NCBI GenBank assembly: GCA_945890705.1
Contig: CAMDCY010000004.1
Coordinates: 1 to 47,536 of the forward strand
Direction of reading: 5' to 3'
Length of the DNA stretch: 47,536 nt
Source: Hydrogenophaga intermedia
Lineage (GTDB): Bacteria > Pseudomonadota > Gammaproteobacteria > Burkholderiales > Burkholderiaceae_C
The stretch's first letter is position 1, and each line of letters begins with the position of its first letter. A model generated the notes under the pieces. It did no database searches and was not told where the DNA came from. It saw only the letters and a program-made list of their open reading frames with translations. Positions 1-8,836 of this stretch are shown piece by piece. The translations under genes and the position numbers were made by a program.

Positions 1-48
1 ACCGGTGCCCCGGTCCAGCGAGTGAAGTCTTACCCGAGAAGTGAAGCT

Positions 49-996
49 TCAGTTCAAAGCCATGCTGAGCTTGCGCCGGTAGCGCGAGATCATTTCGCTT
101 TGCGGGTCAAGATGGGCCGCGGCTTGGCCGGCCAGCTCAATGCCGCCGGCCGATTTACCGATGGTGCTGGGGTCCACTTTTTGTGCGGACGGGGTCATCA
201 GTTCGAGCAGCGCCACAAAGGTCTTTCGGGCCAGCTCGTTTTCCCAGGCGCGGTCGCGCATGACGATTTCCAGCAACTCATCCAAGGCCGCGGGCCAGTC
301 GCCGGTGGCGATCAGCAAACGCGTCTTGGCCATGCGCGCGGCGAAGTCGCGTTTGTTGGCGGCGATCAAGGCGTCCCAGTGGTCCACGCCGCGGCCGCCT
401 TCGGGGTCTTGATCCACAAAGCGCAGCGCCAGCAGCCAATGGTGCATGGCCTCCAAGCGCAATTGGGGCGGGATCTGGTTCAAGCCCGGGGCCAAGGTGT
501 TGGCCGCCTCGTCCAGCAAACCGAATTCGATCAGGCGCTGCGCGAGTTCGGCACGGGCTTCGTGGTTGTTGGGGTTTTGTTGCAGCTCGGCGTGCAAACG
601 CTCCAAGATTTGTGCGGGGTCTTCTTCGCCCGCTTCGTCCATCGGGGCTTCCTCGGCCATCTGGGCGTCACCGGCGGGCAGGTTTTTGTCCAAAAAGACC
701 TTGATCTGGCCTTCGGGCAGCGCGCCCATGAAGCCGTCGACCGGCTTGCCGCCGACCATCAACACGCAAGTGGGGATGCTGCGAATACCAAAGGCGCCGG
801 CCAATTCTTGTTCTTGGTCGGAGTCGATTTTGACCAAGCTGAAGCGCCCGCCGTACTCGGCTTCGATCTTTTCCAGCAAGGGGCCAATCACCTTACAGGG
901 GCCGCACCAAGGCGCCCAAAAATCCACCAAAACCGGCACGCGGTGGGAGGCTTCGACGACATCGGTTTTGAAATTCTCGGTGGTGACGTTGATCAT
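49..996 (-). CDS. cnoX: Thioredoxin-domain co-chaperone, CnoX/YbbN-like
   Basis: A 315-residue protein with a thioredoxin domain at about residues 1-108 and a helical TPR-like region at about 125-315, the architecture of CnoX (YbbN). The family acts in the cytoplasm as a holdase for stressed proteins and hands clients to GroEL and DnaK. The redox site is an intact CGPC (C31-C34) after the typical FWAPW stretch. E. coli CnoX lacks this CxxC, so this copy probably keeps thiol-disulfide activity (inference). Length is slightly above the roughly 285 residues of the E. coli protein because of an acidic Ala/Glu linker near residues 112-128. It is divergent from purE with only 35 bp between the two start codons, so the promoters overlap or face each other. 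The ATG at 996 starts directly at the thioredoxin fold. Confidence 0.88.
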   Translation of the reverse strand: MINVTTENFKTDVVEASHRVPVLVDFWAPWCGPCKVIGPLLEKIEAEYGGRFSLVKIDSDQEQELAGAFGIRSIPTCVLMVGGKPVDGFMGALPEGQIKVFLDKNLPAGDAQMAEEAPMDEAGEEDPAQILERLHAELQQNPNNHEARAELAQRLIEFGLLDEAANTLAPGLNQIPPQLRLEAMHHWLLALRFVDQDPEGGRGVDHWDALIAANKRDFAARMAKTRLLIATGDWPAALDELLEIVMRDRAWENELARKTFVALLELMTPSAQKVDPSTIGKSAGGIELAGQAAAHLDPQSEMISRYRRKLSMALN

Positions 997-1031
997 TTGG
1001 GGCGGTTCTGGGTAAAAAGTAAAATTCGGCG

Positions 1032-1520
1032 ATGAACACCATTCAAATCGGCATTGTCATGGGTTCCAGCTCGGACTGGGACACCATGGAATCGGCAGTC
1101 CAGATTCTGCAGCAGTTTGGCGTGGGCTTTGAGGCCCAAGTCGTTTCGGCCCACCGCATGCCGGACGAGATGTTTGCCTACGCCGAAGCCGCCGAGGGAC
1201 GGGGCTTGCAAGCCATCATCGCCGGCGCGGGTGGCGCGGCCCATTTGCCCGGCATGATCGCGGCCAAAACCGTGGTGCCGGTGCTCGGTGTGCCGGTGGC
1301 CAGCAAACACCTCCAAGGCGTGGACTCCTTGCACAGCATCGTGCAAATGCCCAAGGGCGTGCCCGTGGCCACCTTTGCCATCGGCACGGCCGGTGCGGCC
1401 AACGCCGCCCTGTTCGCGGTGGCCCTTCTGGCCAACCACAACCCCGACTTGCGCGCCCGCTTGCACGCCTTTCGCGCCGCGCAAACCCAAGCCGCTCGCG
1501 ACATGAAGCTGCCCGTATGA
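1032..1520 (+). CDS. purE: N5-carboxyaminoimidazole ribonucleotide mutase PurE
   Basis: A 162-residue class I PurE, the usual length. It converts N5-CAIR to CAIR in de novo purine synthesis, acting on the product of PurK. Visible family motifs are GSSSDW near residue 12, SAHR near residue 39 and the [11 protein letters not shown] active-site loop near residue 65. The ATG at 1032 lies close to the divergent cnoX-like start, and the AT-rich stretch just before it (positions 1011-1026) is the only obvious promoter-like sequence. The stop overlaps the start of purK by 4 bases (ATGA), which implies translational coupling. With purK and the following sua5 this forms a compact three-gene operon. Confidence 0.97.
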   Translation: MNTIQIGIVMGSSSDWDTMESAVQILQQFGVGFEAQVVSAHRMPDEMFAYAEAAEGRGLQAIIAGAGGAAHLPGMIAAKTVVPVLGVPVASKHLQGVDSLHSIVQMPKGVPVATFAIGTAGAANAALFAVALLANHNPDLRARLHAFRAAQTQAARDMKLPV

Positions 1521-2752
1521 GCCAGACGCCTTTGTTGCCCGGCAGCATCGGGGTGAACCAGCAGCCCATCACGGTGGGTGTGATGGGCGGCGGCCAATTG
1601 GGCCGCATGTTCGTGCAGGCCGCCCAGGCCATGGGCTACTTCACTGCCGTGCTCGACCCCGATGCGCAAAGCCCCGCGGGCCTCATCAGCCACCACCACA
1701 TCGCCACCACCTACGACGACCCGGCCGGTCTGCAGGCCCTGTGTGCCGTGGCCGACGCCATCACGACCGAATTCGAAAACGTGCCGGCCCAAGCCTTGCT
1801 GAGCTTGGCGGCGCAGCGACCCGTCGCCCCCAACGGCGCCTGTGTGGCCGTGGCGCAAGACCGGGTGCAAGAAAAAAATCACTTCAACGCCTGTGCCGGC
1901 GTCAGCGGTGTGCGCCCGGCGCTGTTCGCCGCCATTGAAAGCCCCGAGCAGCTCGCGGCCGTGCCCGATGTGCTCTTGCCCGGCATCCTTAAAACCTCGC
2001 GCATGGGTTACGACGGCAAGGGCCAAGCGCAGGTCAACACCCGCGAAGAACTGGCGCAGGCTTGGCAGCGTTTGGGCCAGGTGCCCTGCGTGCTCGAGCA
2101 GCGTCTTGCTTTGCGCAGCGAGTTGTCGGTCATCGTGGCGCGCGGCGCCGATGGCCAAACCGTGGCTTTCCCGGTGCAAAAAAACACCCACCGCGACGGC
2201 ATCTTGGCTTTGACCGAGGTGCACGACAGCGCGGTCGACCCGGCGTTGGCGCAACGCGCCCAAGCCAGCACACGCGCGTTGGCGCAACACCTGGGCTATG
2301 TGGGCGTGTTGTGCGTGGAGTATTTTGTGGTGGACGATGGCACGGGCCGGGACACCTTGGTGGTTAACGAAATGGCGCCACGCCCGCACAACAGCGGCCA
2401 CTACACCCAAAACGCGTGCAGCTATTCGCAGTTCGAAGCGCAGGTGCGCGCTTTGGTCGGCCTGCCGCTGCCCGAGCCGGTGCAGCACAGCCCGGCGACC
2501 ATGATCAACCTGTTGGGTGATCTGTGGTGGCCCCAAGGCGACGCCAGCGCCGCGCCGACCACGCCCCCTTGGGACCCAGTGCTGGCCTTGCCCGGTACCC
2601 ACCTGCACCTCTACGGCAAGCTCAGCGCCCGTCCGGGGCGCAAGATGGGCCACCTCAACATCACCGGCGCCAGCGTGGCGCAGGTGCGCCAAACCACCGC
2701 GCAGGCCTTGGCGATTTTGGGTTTGCCCAGCCTGCAGGCCTTGGCCGCATGA
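1517..2752 (+). CDS. purK: N5-carboxyaminoimidazole ribonucleotide synthetase PurK
   Basis: A 411-residue ATP-grasp enzyme that makes N5-CAIR from AIR, ATP and bicarbonate, the step before PurE. The N-terminal Rossmann-like domain shows [11 protein letters not shown] near residues 22-32. The ATP-grasp core contains the [15 protein letters not shown] substrate and metal-binding stretch near residues 284-298, and the C-terminal NLLGDLW motif is present. About 15 residues precede the usual family start; an ATG overlapping the purE stop is used here, which fits the coupled operon. Its own stop overlaps the next gene by 4 bases. No defect is seen. Confidence 0.96.
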   Translation: MSQTPLLPGSIGVNQQPITVGVMGGGQLGRMFVQAAQAMGYFTAVLDPDAQSPAGLISHHHIATTYDDPAGLQALCAVADAITTEFENVPAQALLSLAAQRPVAPNGACVAVAQDRVQEKNHFNACAGVSGVRPALFAAIESPEQLAAVPDVLLPGILKTSRMGYDGKGQAQVNTREELAQAWQRLGQVPCVLEQRLALRSELSVIVARGADGQTVAFPVQKNTHRDGILALTEVHDSAVDPALAQRAQASTRALAQHLGYVGVLCVEYFVVDDGTGRDTLVVNEMAPRPHNSGHYTQNACSYSQFEAQVRALVGLPLPEPVQHSPATMINLLGDLWWPQGDASAAPTTPPWDPVLALPGTHLHLYGKLSARPGRKMGHLNITGASVAQVRQTTAQALAILGLPSLQALAA

Positions 2753-3765
2753 GCGCGCGCTGTTGGCCCCCCGAACGCGCCACCTTCGAGACGGCGGCGC
2801 GGCATTGGGTGGCTGGGGGCTTGGTGGGCATGCCCACCGAAACGGTGTACGGCTTGGCGGCGGACGCCGACAACCCCACCGCTGTGGCGCGCATTTTTTC
2901 GGCCAAAGGCCGGCCCAGCGACCACCCGCTGATCGTGCACATCCCTGCGCCCGAAGCACCGGGTGAGGCGGCTTGGCAGGCCTTGGTGGGCCGTTACGCC
3001 CACGACGTGCCGCCGTTTGCGTGGGCCCTGATGCAGGCTTTTTGGCCCGGGCCTTTGACGCTCATCTTGCACCGGCGCGAGGGCGTGGCCACGGCCGCGG
3101 CCGGCGGTCACGCCAGCGTGGGCCTGCGCTGCCCCGAGCACCCCACCGCACAAGCCCTGCTCTTGGCGGCGCAGCGCTGGGGCGTGTGGGGCGTGGCAGC
3201 GCCCAGCGCCAACCGCTTTGGTCGTGTGAGCCCCACCACGGCAGAGCACGTGGCCAGCGAATTCGAGGCCTTGAGCGAAGCCGAGCTGATCATCGTGGAC
3301 GGTGGCGCTTGCAGCGTGGGCATCGAGTCGACCATCGTGGACGCCACGCGCGGAGAGCCCGTGCTCTTGCGCCCCGGCATGATCACCGCCCAAGCCTTGA
3401 GCCAAGCCTGCGGATTGCCAGTGCGCGAACGCGATGCGCAAGCCCCGCGCGTCTCGGGCTCATTGGCCTCGCACTACGCGCCCCAAGCGCGCGTGCGTTT
3501 GGCCGACGCTTCCGTTCTGACCAAGGCCTTGCGCGCCGAGCCCGAGCCAGCGCGCGTGGCGGTCTACGCCCAGGCCGGTGTGGCCGTGCCGGCCGGTGTG
3601 CGCGTTGAGCGCATGCCCGACGACGCGGCGACCTGTGCGCAAGACGTGTTCGCGGTGCTGCGCCGTTTGGACGCGCCCGACTGCCACACGATTTGGGTAC
3701 AAACTCCGCCCGAGGGTCAAGACTGGGACGGCGTGCGCGACCGCTTGCAACGCGCCGCGGCCTAA
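2749..3765 (+). CDS. tsaC: L-threonylcarbamoyladenylate synthase, long Sua5 form
   Basis: A 338-residue Sua5-type enzyme that makes threonylcarbamoyl-AMP from threonine, bicarbonate and ATP for the t6A37 modification of ANN-decoding tRNAs. The YrdC/TsaC domain covers about residues 12-205, with MPTETVYGLAADA, the KGRP nucleotide-binding stretch and GIESTIVD. A linker and the smaller Sua5 domain follow (about 230-338). The start is the ATG at 2749, overlapping the purK stop as ATGA; an upstream reading-frame extension lies inside purK and is not coding. The partner subunit TsaB is encoded 1.5 kb downstream, beyond the oppositely oriented dacB. Confidence 0.94.
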   Translation: MSARCWPPERATFETAARHWVAGGLVGMPTETVYGLAADADNPTAVARIFSAKGRPSDHPLIVHIPAPEAPGEAAWQALVGRYAHDVPPFAWALMQAFWPGPLTLILHRREGVATAAAGGHASVGLRCPEHPTAQALLLAAQRWGVWGVAAPSANRFGRVSPTTAEHVASEFEALSEAELIIVDGGACSVGIESTIVDATRGEPVLLRPGMITAQALSQACGLPVRERDAQAPRVSGSLASHYAPQARVRLADASVLTKALRAEPEPARVAVYAQAGVAVPAGVRVERMPDDAATCAQDVFAVLRRLDAPDCHTIWVQTPPEGQDWDGVRDRLQRAAA

Positions 3766-3769
3766 AGAC

Positions 3770-5209
3770 TCACCGCCGCTGTTCGGCGGCCCACTCCAAC
3801 ACTGCGTCCAAGGCCGCACGCCCTTGGTTGGCGCGCTCGTGGTGGATGAACGCAATGATCACCAAACGCTGACCCGTGCGCGTGTCCACATAGCCCGCGA
3901 TGCCTGCCACGTCGCGCAGCGTGCCGGTCTTGATCCAAGCCCGGCCATTGGCCAAGCTGTTGGGGCGCTGTGCCATGCGCCGGGTGGTGCCGTTGACGCC
4001 CGCCACCGCCAGCGAGAGCTGGAACGTCAAGGCCTCGGGGTGTTGGGCGGCGTGGCGAAGCAAATGCAAGAGCGCTTGTGGCGTCACGCGCTCTTGGCGC
4101 GATAGGCCCGAGCCGTTGTCCACCACCGGAGCGGCCACCTTCGCCCCGAAGGTCTGCGTCCACCAACGCCCCAGCACCTCGCGCGAACGTTCAAATTGGG
4201 CCACCTCGGTTGGCGCTCCCAAACTCAGGAACACCTGTTGCGCCATCACGTTGTTGCTGAACTGGTTGACGTCGGCAATGATGTCGCTCAGCGGCAGCGA
4301 ATCGGCCGCCAACAGCAGCCGCGCTGAGGTGGGGGTGGTGCCGGTGCGCACACGGCCGGTCAAGCCCCCACCGCTTTGGCGCCACAAGCCTTCGAGCGCT
4401 CGCGCCGCGTAGCTCGTCGGATCTTGGTATGCCACCGGCCAGACCTGCTCACCGCACTGTTGGGCGTAGCTGCCCAACAAACGGATGGCGTTGGGGTCGG
4501 AAAAATCGGCTTGCAAACGTGTGCGCCAATCGACACAGGCGCGGGTGGTCAGGGGCACGCTCGCATCCACCGTCAAGCCGGCCAAGGGCGGCTCGCTGCG
4601 CACGTGGGCCACACCGGCCTCGGGGTCGGGCGTGAAGTGCAACAGAACCGATTTGAAATTTACCAAGAGCGCGTCGGGAGTGACGTTGTAAGGCCGCAGG
4701 TGTTCGCCATCGAAATCGCCGGGGGCCACGACCGGCACTGCAAAGCCGCTGTGGTCGAGCACCAAGTCGCCCGCAATGGCGAGCACGCCTTGGTTTTGCA
4801 GCGCCGCGAAATCGGCTTGAATGCGCTCGAGCACCCACTTGGGATCGCCGCCGCCGCGCACATACAGATCGCCTTGCAGCACGCCGCGCAGCACGGGGGC
4901 GTTGCTGTAGAAGCCAGTCTGCCAGCGGTGTTCGGGCCCGAGCAGGTCCAGGGCGGCGTAGGTGGTGACCAACTTCATGACCGAGGCTGGGTTGATCGAG
5001 CGATCGGCACCGATCGACAACAGCGGCTGGCCTGTCGGACCGACCGGTGCGACCACCACGGTCATGGCCTTGGCGGGCAAGCGCGCGGCCTGGAGCGCTT
5101 GTTTCACCGAGGGCGGCAGCTGGGACGCGGTGGGACGGGCAGCCACGGCTGTGTGCGCGAGCAGCACCGCGCACAAGCCCCACACCCGCCAACGCATCCG
5201 TTTGTCCAT
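3770..5209 (-). CDS. dacB: D-alanyl-D-alanine carboxypeptidase/endopeptidase PBP4 (DacB)
   Basis: A 479-residue peptidase of family S13 (PBP4), a periplasmic enzyme that trims and cleaves peptidoglycan stem peptides. A signal peptide occupies about residues 1-24 (basic start, hydrophobic core, cleavage near AVAA). All three penicillin-binding motifs are present: SVMK (S76 to K79), SNN in the FSNNVMAQ stretch, and KTG in AWIKTGTLRD. The large insertion between motif 1 and motif 2 typical of PBP4 is present. It is convergent with sua5 (4 bp gap) and divergent from the tsaB-rimI gene, with 30 bp between starts. It contrasts with the DacA-like protein at 42793, which has lost its catalytic residues. 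Confidence 0.95.
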   Translation of the reverse strand: MDKRMRWRVWGLCAVLLAHTAVAARPTASQLPPSVKQALQAARLPAKAMTVVVAPVGPTGQPLLSIGADRSINPASVMKLVTTYAALDLLGPEHRWQTGFYSNAPVLRGVLQGDLYVRGGGDPKWVLERIQADFAALQNQGVLAIAGDLVLDHSGFAVPVVAPGDFDGEHLRPYNVTPDALLVNFKSVLLHFTPDPEAGVAHVRSEPPLAGLTVDASVPLTTRACVDWRTRLQADFSDPNAIRLLGSYAQQCGEQVWPVAYQDPTSYAARALEGLWRQSGGGLTGRVRTGTTPTSARLLLAADSLPLSDIIADVNQFSNNVMAQQVFLSLGAPTEVAQFERSREVLGRWWTQTFGAKVAAPVVDNGSGLSRQERVTPQALLHLLRHAAQHPEALTFQLSLAVAGVNGTTRRMAQRPNSLANGRAWIKTGTLRDVAGIAGYVDTRTGQRLVIIAFIHHERANQGRAALDAVLEWAAEQRR

Positions 5210-5239
5210 GGCCCATTATGGCGGTGGGCGTGGCCGATA

Positions 5240-6571
5240 ATGGCGGCCATGCCCGCGTCCACACACGACTCCCCCCCGACCAGCGCTCAGCGGCTGTTGG
5301 CGATGGAGACCAGCACCGACACCTTGTCTTTGGCCTTGGGCAGCGCCAACGCGTCCGCACCGGCGTGGGCCTTTGATGGCCCCGGCGGCCAGCAGGCCTC
5401 GGCCACGCTCTTGCCCGCCGTGCGCCAAGGCTTGACGCAGCTCGATTGGCCGCTGAGCAGCTTGGACGCCATCGTGGTCGGTCGCGGCCCAGGTTCTTTC
5501 ACCGGTTTGCGCACCGCCTGTTCGGTGGCCCAAGGCTTGGCCTATGGTTCGCCCAGCGCGCAACACCCCGAGGGTTTGCCAGTCTTGCCAGTGGACACCT
5601 TGCTCGCCGTGGCCGAAGAAGCCCGCGCCCAACGCGCCGCACAAGGCTACGCCGTGCGCTGGGTGGCCACCGTGCTCGATGCGCGCATGGACGAGTTGTA
5701 CGTGGCCTTGTACGAACACCACGGCGGCGCTTGGCACGAGCGCAGCCCCGCGCGTTTGTGCGCGCCGCAAGACGTGGCCGCGTGGGCCTTGAGCCATGTG
5801 GTGTTGGACAGCGACGCTTGGGCGCAAGGCCAATGGCTGTGGGCCGGCAATGTGTGGGCCCAAGACAGCCCCTACGCACCGCGCTTGCGCGCCTTGATGG
5901 GCGTGCGCTGCACCGCCTTGCCCACCGCCGCGGCGCTCTTACGCGTGGCTGCGGCGCCGCTGGCCTTGGGCCAAGCCTTGCGCCCCCACGATGTCTTGCC
6001 GCTGTACGTGCGCGACAAAGTGGCGCTGACCACCGCCGAGCGCGAAGCCGGTCAGCGCTTGCAAAACCCCAGCTTGACTGGTGCGCGCGAACAGTGGCCC
6101 TTGCGTTGGGCCAGCATGCAAGAAGCCGATTTGGACACGGTGGTGGAACTCGAAAAACGCGCCCACTCGCACCCTTGGTCGCGCCAACATTTTGCCGACT
6201 CGTTGCGCAGCGGCTACCCCGCGTGGTTGTTGTGGGCGCAAGAGCCGCAGCACTGCGAACCCAGCTTGCTGGGTTATTGGGTGGCGATGCCCGGCGTGGA
6301 CGAGGCGCACCTGCTCAACATCACCGTCGCGCCCCAGCACCAGCGCCAAGGCTGGGGCCGCTTCATGTTGGAGGCCTTGTGTGTGTGGGCACGCCAACAC
6401 GCCGCGCAGCGCGTGTGGCTGGAGGTGCGCGACAGCAACTTCGCCGCACGCACTACCTATGAGCGCAGCGGCTTTGTGGCCGTGGGTGTGCGCAAAGGCT
6501 ATTACCCCGCCGGGCGCACCGCGCGCGAAGACGGCATCGTCATGAACCGACCCCTGAACGCCGAGGCCTGA
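5240..6571 (+). CDS. tsaB-rimI: TsaB-RimI fusion: t6A complex subunit plus ribosomal-protein S18 alanine acetyltransferase
   Basis: One uninterrupted frame of 443 residues carries two normally separate proteins. Residues about 15-265 are TsaB, the ASKHA-fold partner that activates TsaD in threonylcarbamoyl transfer to tRNA; visible signatures are LLAMETSTDTLSLAL near the start and VGRGPGSFTGLR. Residues about 285-443 are RimI, the GNAT enzyme that acetylates the N-terminal alanine of S18, with acetyl-CoA loop QHQRQGWGR, LEVRDSNFAAR and the C-terminal KGYYPAGRTAREDGIVM. No stop or separate ribosome-binding site lies between them. The start is ATG 5240 or ATG 5249 (MAAMPAS); both are in frame and the choice is open. 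Such fusions are known in Actinobacteria; in Burkholderiales the two are usually separate genes, to my knowledge. The next gene starts 2 bp after the stop. Confidence 0.9.
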   Translation: MAAMPASTHDSPPTSAQRLLAMETSTDTLSLALGSANASAPAWAFDGPGGQQASATLLPAVRQGLTQLDWPLSSLDAIVVGRGPGSFTGLRTACSVAQGLAYGSPSAQHPEGLPVLPVDTLLAVAEEARAQRAAQGYAVRWVATVLDARMDELYVALYEHHGGAWHERSPARLCAPQDVAAWALSHVVLDSDAWAQGQWLWAGNVWAQDSPYAPRLRALMGVRCTALPTAAALLRVAAAPLALGQALRPHDVLPLYVRDKVALTTAEREAGQRLQNPSLTGAREQWPLRWASMQEADLDTVVELEKRAHSHPWSRQHFADSLRSGYPAWLLWAQEPQHCEPSLLGYWVAMPGVDEAHLLNITVAPQHQRQGWGRFMLEALCVWARQHAAQRVWLEVRDSNFAARTTYERSGFVAVGVRKGYYPAGRTAREDGIVMNRPLNAEA

Positions 6572-6573
6572 CC

Positions 6574-7431
6574 ATGGAACGCGCCACCGATTTTGTGCAC
6601 CAACTCGACGCGCGCCAGCGCGCCATGCTCAAGGCCATGGGCATCACCGTGTGGGCGCCCACGCCCGAGAAGGTGCCGGCCAGCACCGCCGGAGAAAGCC
6701 CAAGCCGGGTGGCTGTGACACCCGCGCCTGCCGCGGCTACGGTGGCGCATGCTCCCGCGGCCCGCCCACCCCGGGTCGCCACCGTGGCGCCTCCTGCACC
6801 CGCACCCGCGGCAGCCGCGCCGGTGGTGCAGCGCCCCGCCATCGATGACGCCGCTTTGGCCAGACTGGACGCCGAGGCCTTGGCGCAGACCATCGCCCAG
6901 TGCCAAGCCTGTGCTTTGTGCGAAGGCCGCCGTCACGCCGTGGCCGGCGGCGGACACCTGCCCGCCGATTGGATGGTCGTGGGCGATGCGCTGAGCGACG
7001 CCGAAGACGAGCAGGGCCAAGTGTTCTTGGGCGACGAAGGCCTCTTGCTCGACAACATGCTGCGCGCCGTGGGCCGCAGCCGCCACGAGGCCGGCCTCAA
7101 CGCCGCCTACGTCACCACTGCGCTCAAGTGCCGCCCTTTGATCGGGCAAAAACCCACCGACGCCGACATCGCGCAATGCGCAAATTACCTCAAGCGCCAA
7201 GTCGCCTTGGTGCAGCCCCGCGTCATCTTGCTCATGGGCAGCTTGGCCACCCAAGCCGTGTTGGGCAGCACCGAACCCCTTGGCCGTTTGCGTGGACAAG
7301 TGCACCGCTTTGATGGCGTGCCGGTCATCGTCACCTACCCTTTGCGCAACCTCTTGAGCGTGCCCCAGAACAAAGCCAAGGCGTGGGACGATCTGTGTTT
7401 TGCTTGGGCGCAGCTCACACCGGCCGCTTAA
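6574..7431 (+). CDS. Uracil-DNA-glycosylase-fold protein without catalytic motifs; candidate DNA polymerase III psi subunit
   Basis: A 285-residue protein in three parts. Residues 12-29 form a short conserved motif ending in MGITVWAP; 30-95 is an Ala/Pro linker; about 100-285 is a family-4 UDG fold. The four Fe-S cysteines are kept (C110, C113 or C116, C186, C202). Motif A, normally GE(A/G)PG, reads GDALS (137-141), and motif B, normally THPxxLL or YHPxxLL, reads YPLRNLL (255-261) with the catalytic His missing. Glycosylase activity is therefore doubtful. E. coli HolD (psi), whose crystal structure resembles a UDG fold and whose gene neighbours rimI, has LGITQW near its N-terminus and RAALWQQIC near its C-terminus, comparable to MGITVW and AKAWDDLC here. 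I infer a psi role; a generic annotation would be uracil-DNA glycosylase. Confidence 0.85.
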   Translation: MERATDFVHQLDARQRAMLKAMGITVWAPTPEKVPASTAGESPSRVAVTPAPAAATVAHAPAARPPRVATVAPPAPAPAAAAPVVQRPAIDDAALARLDAEALAQTIAQCQACALCEGRRHAVAGGGHLPADWMVVGDALSDAEDEQGQVFLGDEGLLLDNMLRAVGRSRHEAGLNAAYVTTALKCRPLIGQKPTDADIAQCANYLKRQVALVQPRVILLMGSLATQAVLGSTEPLGRLRGQVHRFDGVPVIVTYPLRNLLSVPQNKAKAWDDLCFAWAQLTPAA

Positions 7432-7456
7432 AACCCAAGCCTTCTAAAATCGGCGC

Positions 7457-8302
7457 ATGACCTTTATTGACATGCTTCAGCGCGCCGAGCGCCAAAACGC
7501 CTCTTTGCTCTGCGTGGGCTTGGACCCGGAACCCGCCAAATTCCCGCGCCATTGGCAAGGCGACGCCAGCAAGATATTCGACTTTTGCGCCGCCATCGTC
7601 GACGCCACGGCCGACTTGGCCATGGCCTTCAAGCCCCAAATCGCCTACTTCGCCGCGCACCGCGCCGAAGACCAGCTCGAGCGCTTGGTGGCCCACATGC
7701 GCCGCGTGGCACCCAAGGTGCCGGTCATTCTGGACGCCAAGCGCGGCGACATCGGTGCGACCGCCGAGCAATACGCCATCGAAGCCTTTGAGCGCTTTGG
7801 CGCCGACGCCGTCACGCTCTCGCCCTACATGGGCTTCGATTCGGTGCAGCCTTATTTGAAGCGCCACGGCAAGGGCGCGTTTTTGCTCTGCCGCACTTCC
7901 AACCCCGGCGGCGACGATTTTCAAAACCAGCGCCTGGCCACGGTGGACGGCCAGCCGCGTTTGTTTGAACACATTGCGCAACTTGCACAAGGCCCGTGGA
8001 ACCTCAACGGCCAACTCGGTTTGGTGGTGGGCGCGACCTACCCAGCCGAGATCGAGCGGGTGCGCGCCTTGGCGCCGACCGTTCCCTTGCTCATCCCCGG
8101 TGTGGGCGCACAAGGTGGCGACGCCACGGCCACCGTCAAAGCCGGCTGGCGCGCCGACGCGCAAGGCCAAACCACCGGCCCGATTTGTGTGAACTCCTCA
8201 CGCGCCATTTTGTATGCCAGCGCCGAAGCCGACTTCACCCAAGCCGCTCGCCGCGTGGCCGAAACCACCCGCCAAACCTTGCGCAACGCGCAGCACGCTT
8301 GA
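7457..8302 (+). CDS. pyrF: Orotidine 5'-phosphate decarboxylase (type 2)
   Basis: A 281-residue TIM-barrel enzyme that decarboxylates OMP to UMP, the last step of pyrimidine synthesis. The length and sequence match the longer type 2 subfamily rather than the roughly 230-residue E. coli type. Visible are [10 protein letters not shown] near residue 17, the lysine in [10 protein letters not shown], the catalytic [10 protein letters not shown] near residue 94, and the phosphate-binding region around PGVGAQGG. The ATG at 7457 follows a 25 bp gap after the UDG-fold gene, so it may have its own promoter within that gene or be cotranscribed. Its TGA overlaps a TTG start of the next gene. Confidence 0.96.
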   Translation: MTFIDMLQRAERQNASLLCVGLDPEPAKFPRHWQGDASKIFDFCAAIVDATADLAMAFKPQIAYFAAHRAEDQLERLVAHMRRVAPKVPVILDAKRGDIGATAEQYAIEAFERFGADAVTLSPYMGFDSVQPYLKRHGKGAFLLCRTSNPGGDDFQNQRLATVDGQPRLFEHIAQLAQGPWNLNGQLGLVVGATYPAEIERVRALAPTVPLLIPGVGAQGGDATATVKAGWRADAQGQTTGPICVNSSRAILYASAEADFTQAARRVAETTRQTLRNAQHA

Positions 8303-8826
8303 TCATCGACCTGCAAATTCGAGCCGCTGCGGCCGCGGATCGCGAAGCCATTCGCCACGTGCACCTGCGTGCGTTTGCGGACAGCGAAAACCAGCGTGTG
8401 GCCCAGCTCGCGCTGGACTTGTGGGACAGCCAAAACCAGACCGGCGCCCATGCTTGGGTGGCCGAAGCACATGGGCAGGTCATCGGACATGTGGCTTTTA
8501 GTCCTGTCACGGCGCCAAGCTTGGGGCCTGCTCACATCTTGGCCCCTTTGGGTGTGCTACCCGAACATCACGGCCAAGGCGTGGGCGTGGCCTTGGTGCG
8601 TCACGGCTTGAATGCGGTGGAGGGAGCGCTGGTCTTGGTTTATGGCGACCCAGCGTACTACGGTCGCTTCGGTTTTCGCGCCGAAGACGCCGTGTGGTGT
8701 ATGCCTCCATATGAGTTGGAGCACCCCATGGGTTGGCAAGCCAGGTGGCCCATCGGGCTGGCGCAACCAGCAGCGCCGGTGACCATCCGTTGTGTACCGG
8801 CCTTGGACGACTCGGTTTTGTGGTGA
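8299..8826 (+). CDS. GNAT N-acetyltransferase, YhbS-like
   Basis: A protein of about 175 residues with the GNAT fold and the YhbS-type signature [14 protein letters not shown] near residues 115-128. The acetyl-CoA loop is seen as [13 protein letters not shown] near residues 90-102. The substrate is not known for this family; members are cytoplasmic. No ATG is available at the conserved N-terminus (IDLQIRAA). The best start is TTG 8299, which overlaps the pyrF stop as TTGA; CTG 8311 is an alternative. No clear ribosome-binding site precedes it, so expression probably depends on coupling to pyrF. It converges on the CYTH gene with 10 bp between stops. Confidence 0.82.
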   Translation: MIIDLQIRAAAAADREAIRHVHLRAFADSENQRVAQLALDLWDSQNQTGAHAWVAEAHGQVIGHVAFSPVTAPSLGPAHILAPLGVLPEHHGQGVGVALVRHGLNAVEGALVLVYGDPAYYGRFGFRAEDAVWCMPPYELEHPMGWQARWPIGLAQPAAPVTIRCVPALDDSVLW

Positions 8827-8836
8827 TGCGTTACGT

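Noticed and set aside
1178-2959. Large minus-strand open frame opposite purE-purK
   Set aside because: It has no family features and shadows two certain genes.
4376-5239. Upstream extension of the TsaB-RimI frame
   Set aside because: It is antisense to dacB, which has a full set of PBP4 motifs; TsaB begins at 5240 or 5249.
6574-7431. Plain annotation as an active uracil-DNA glycosylase
   Set aside because: Both catalytic motifs are missing, although the Fe-S cysteines remain.
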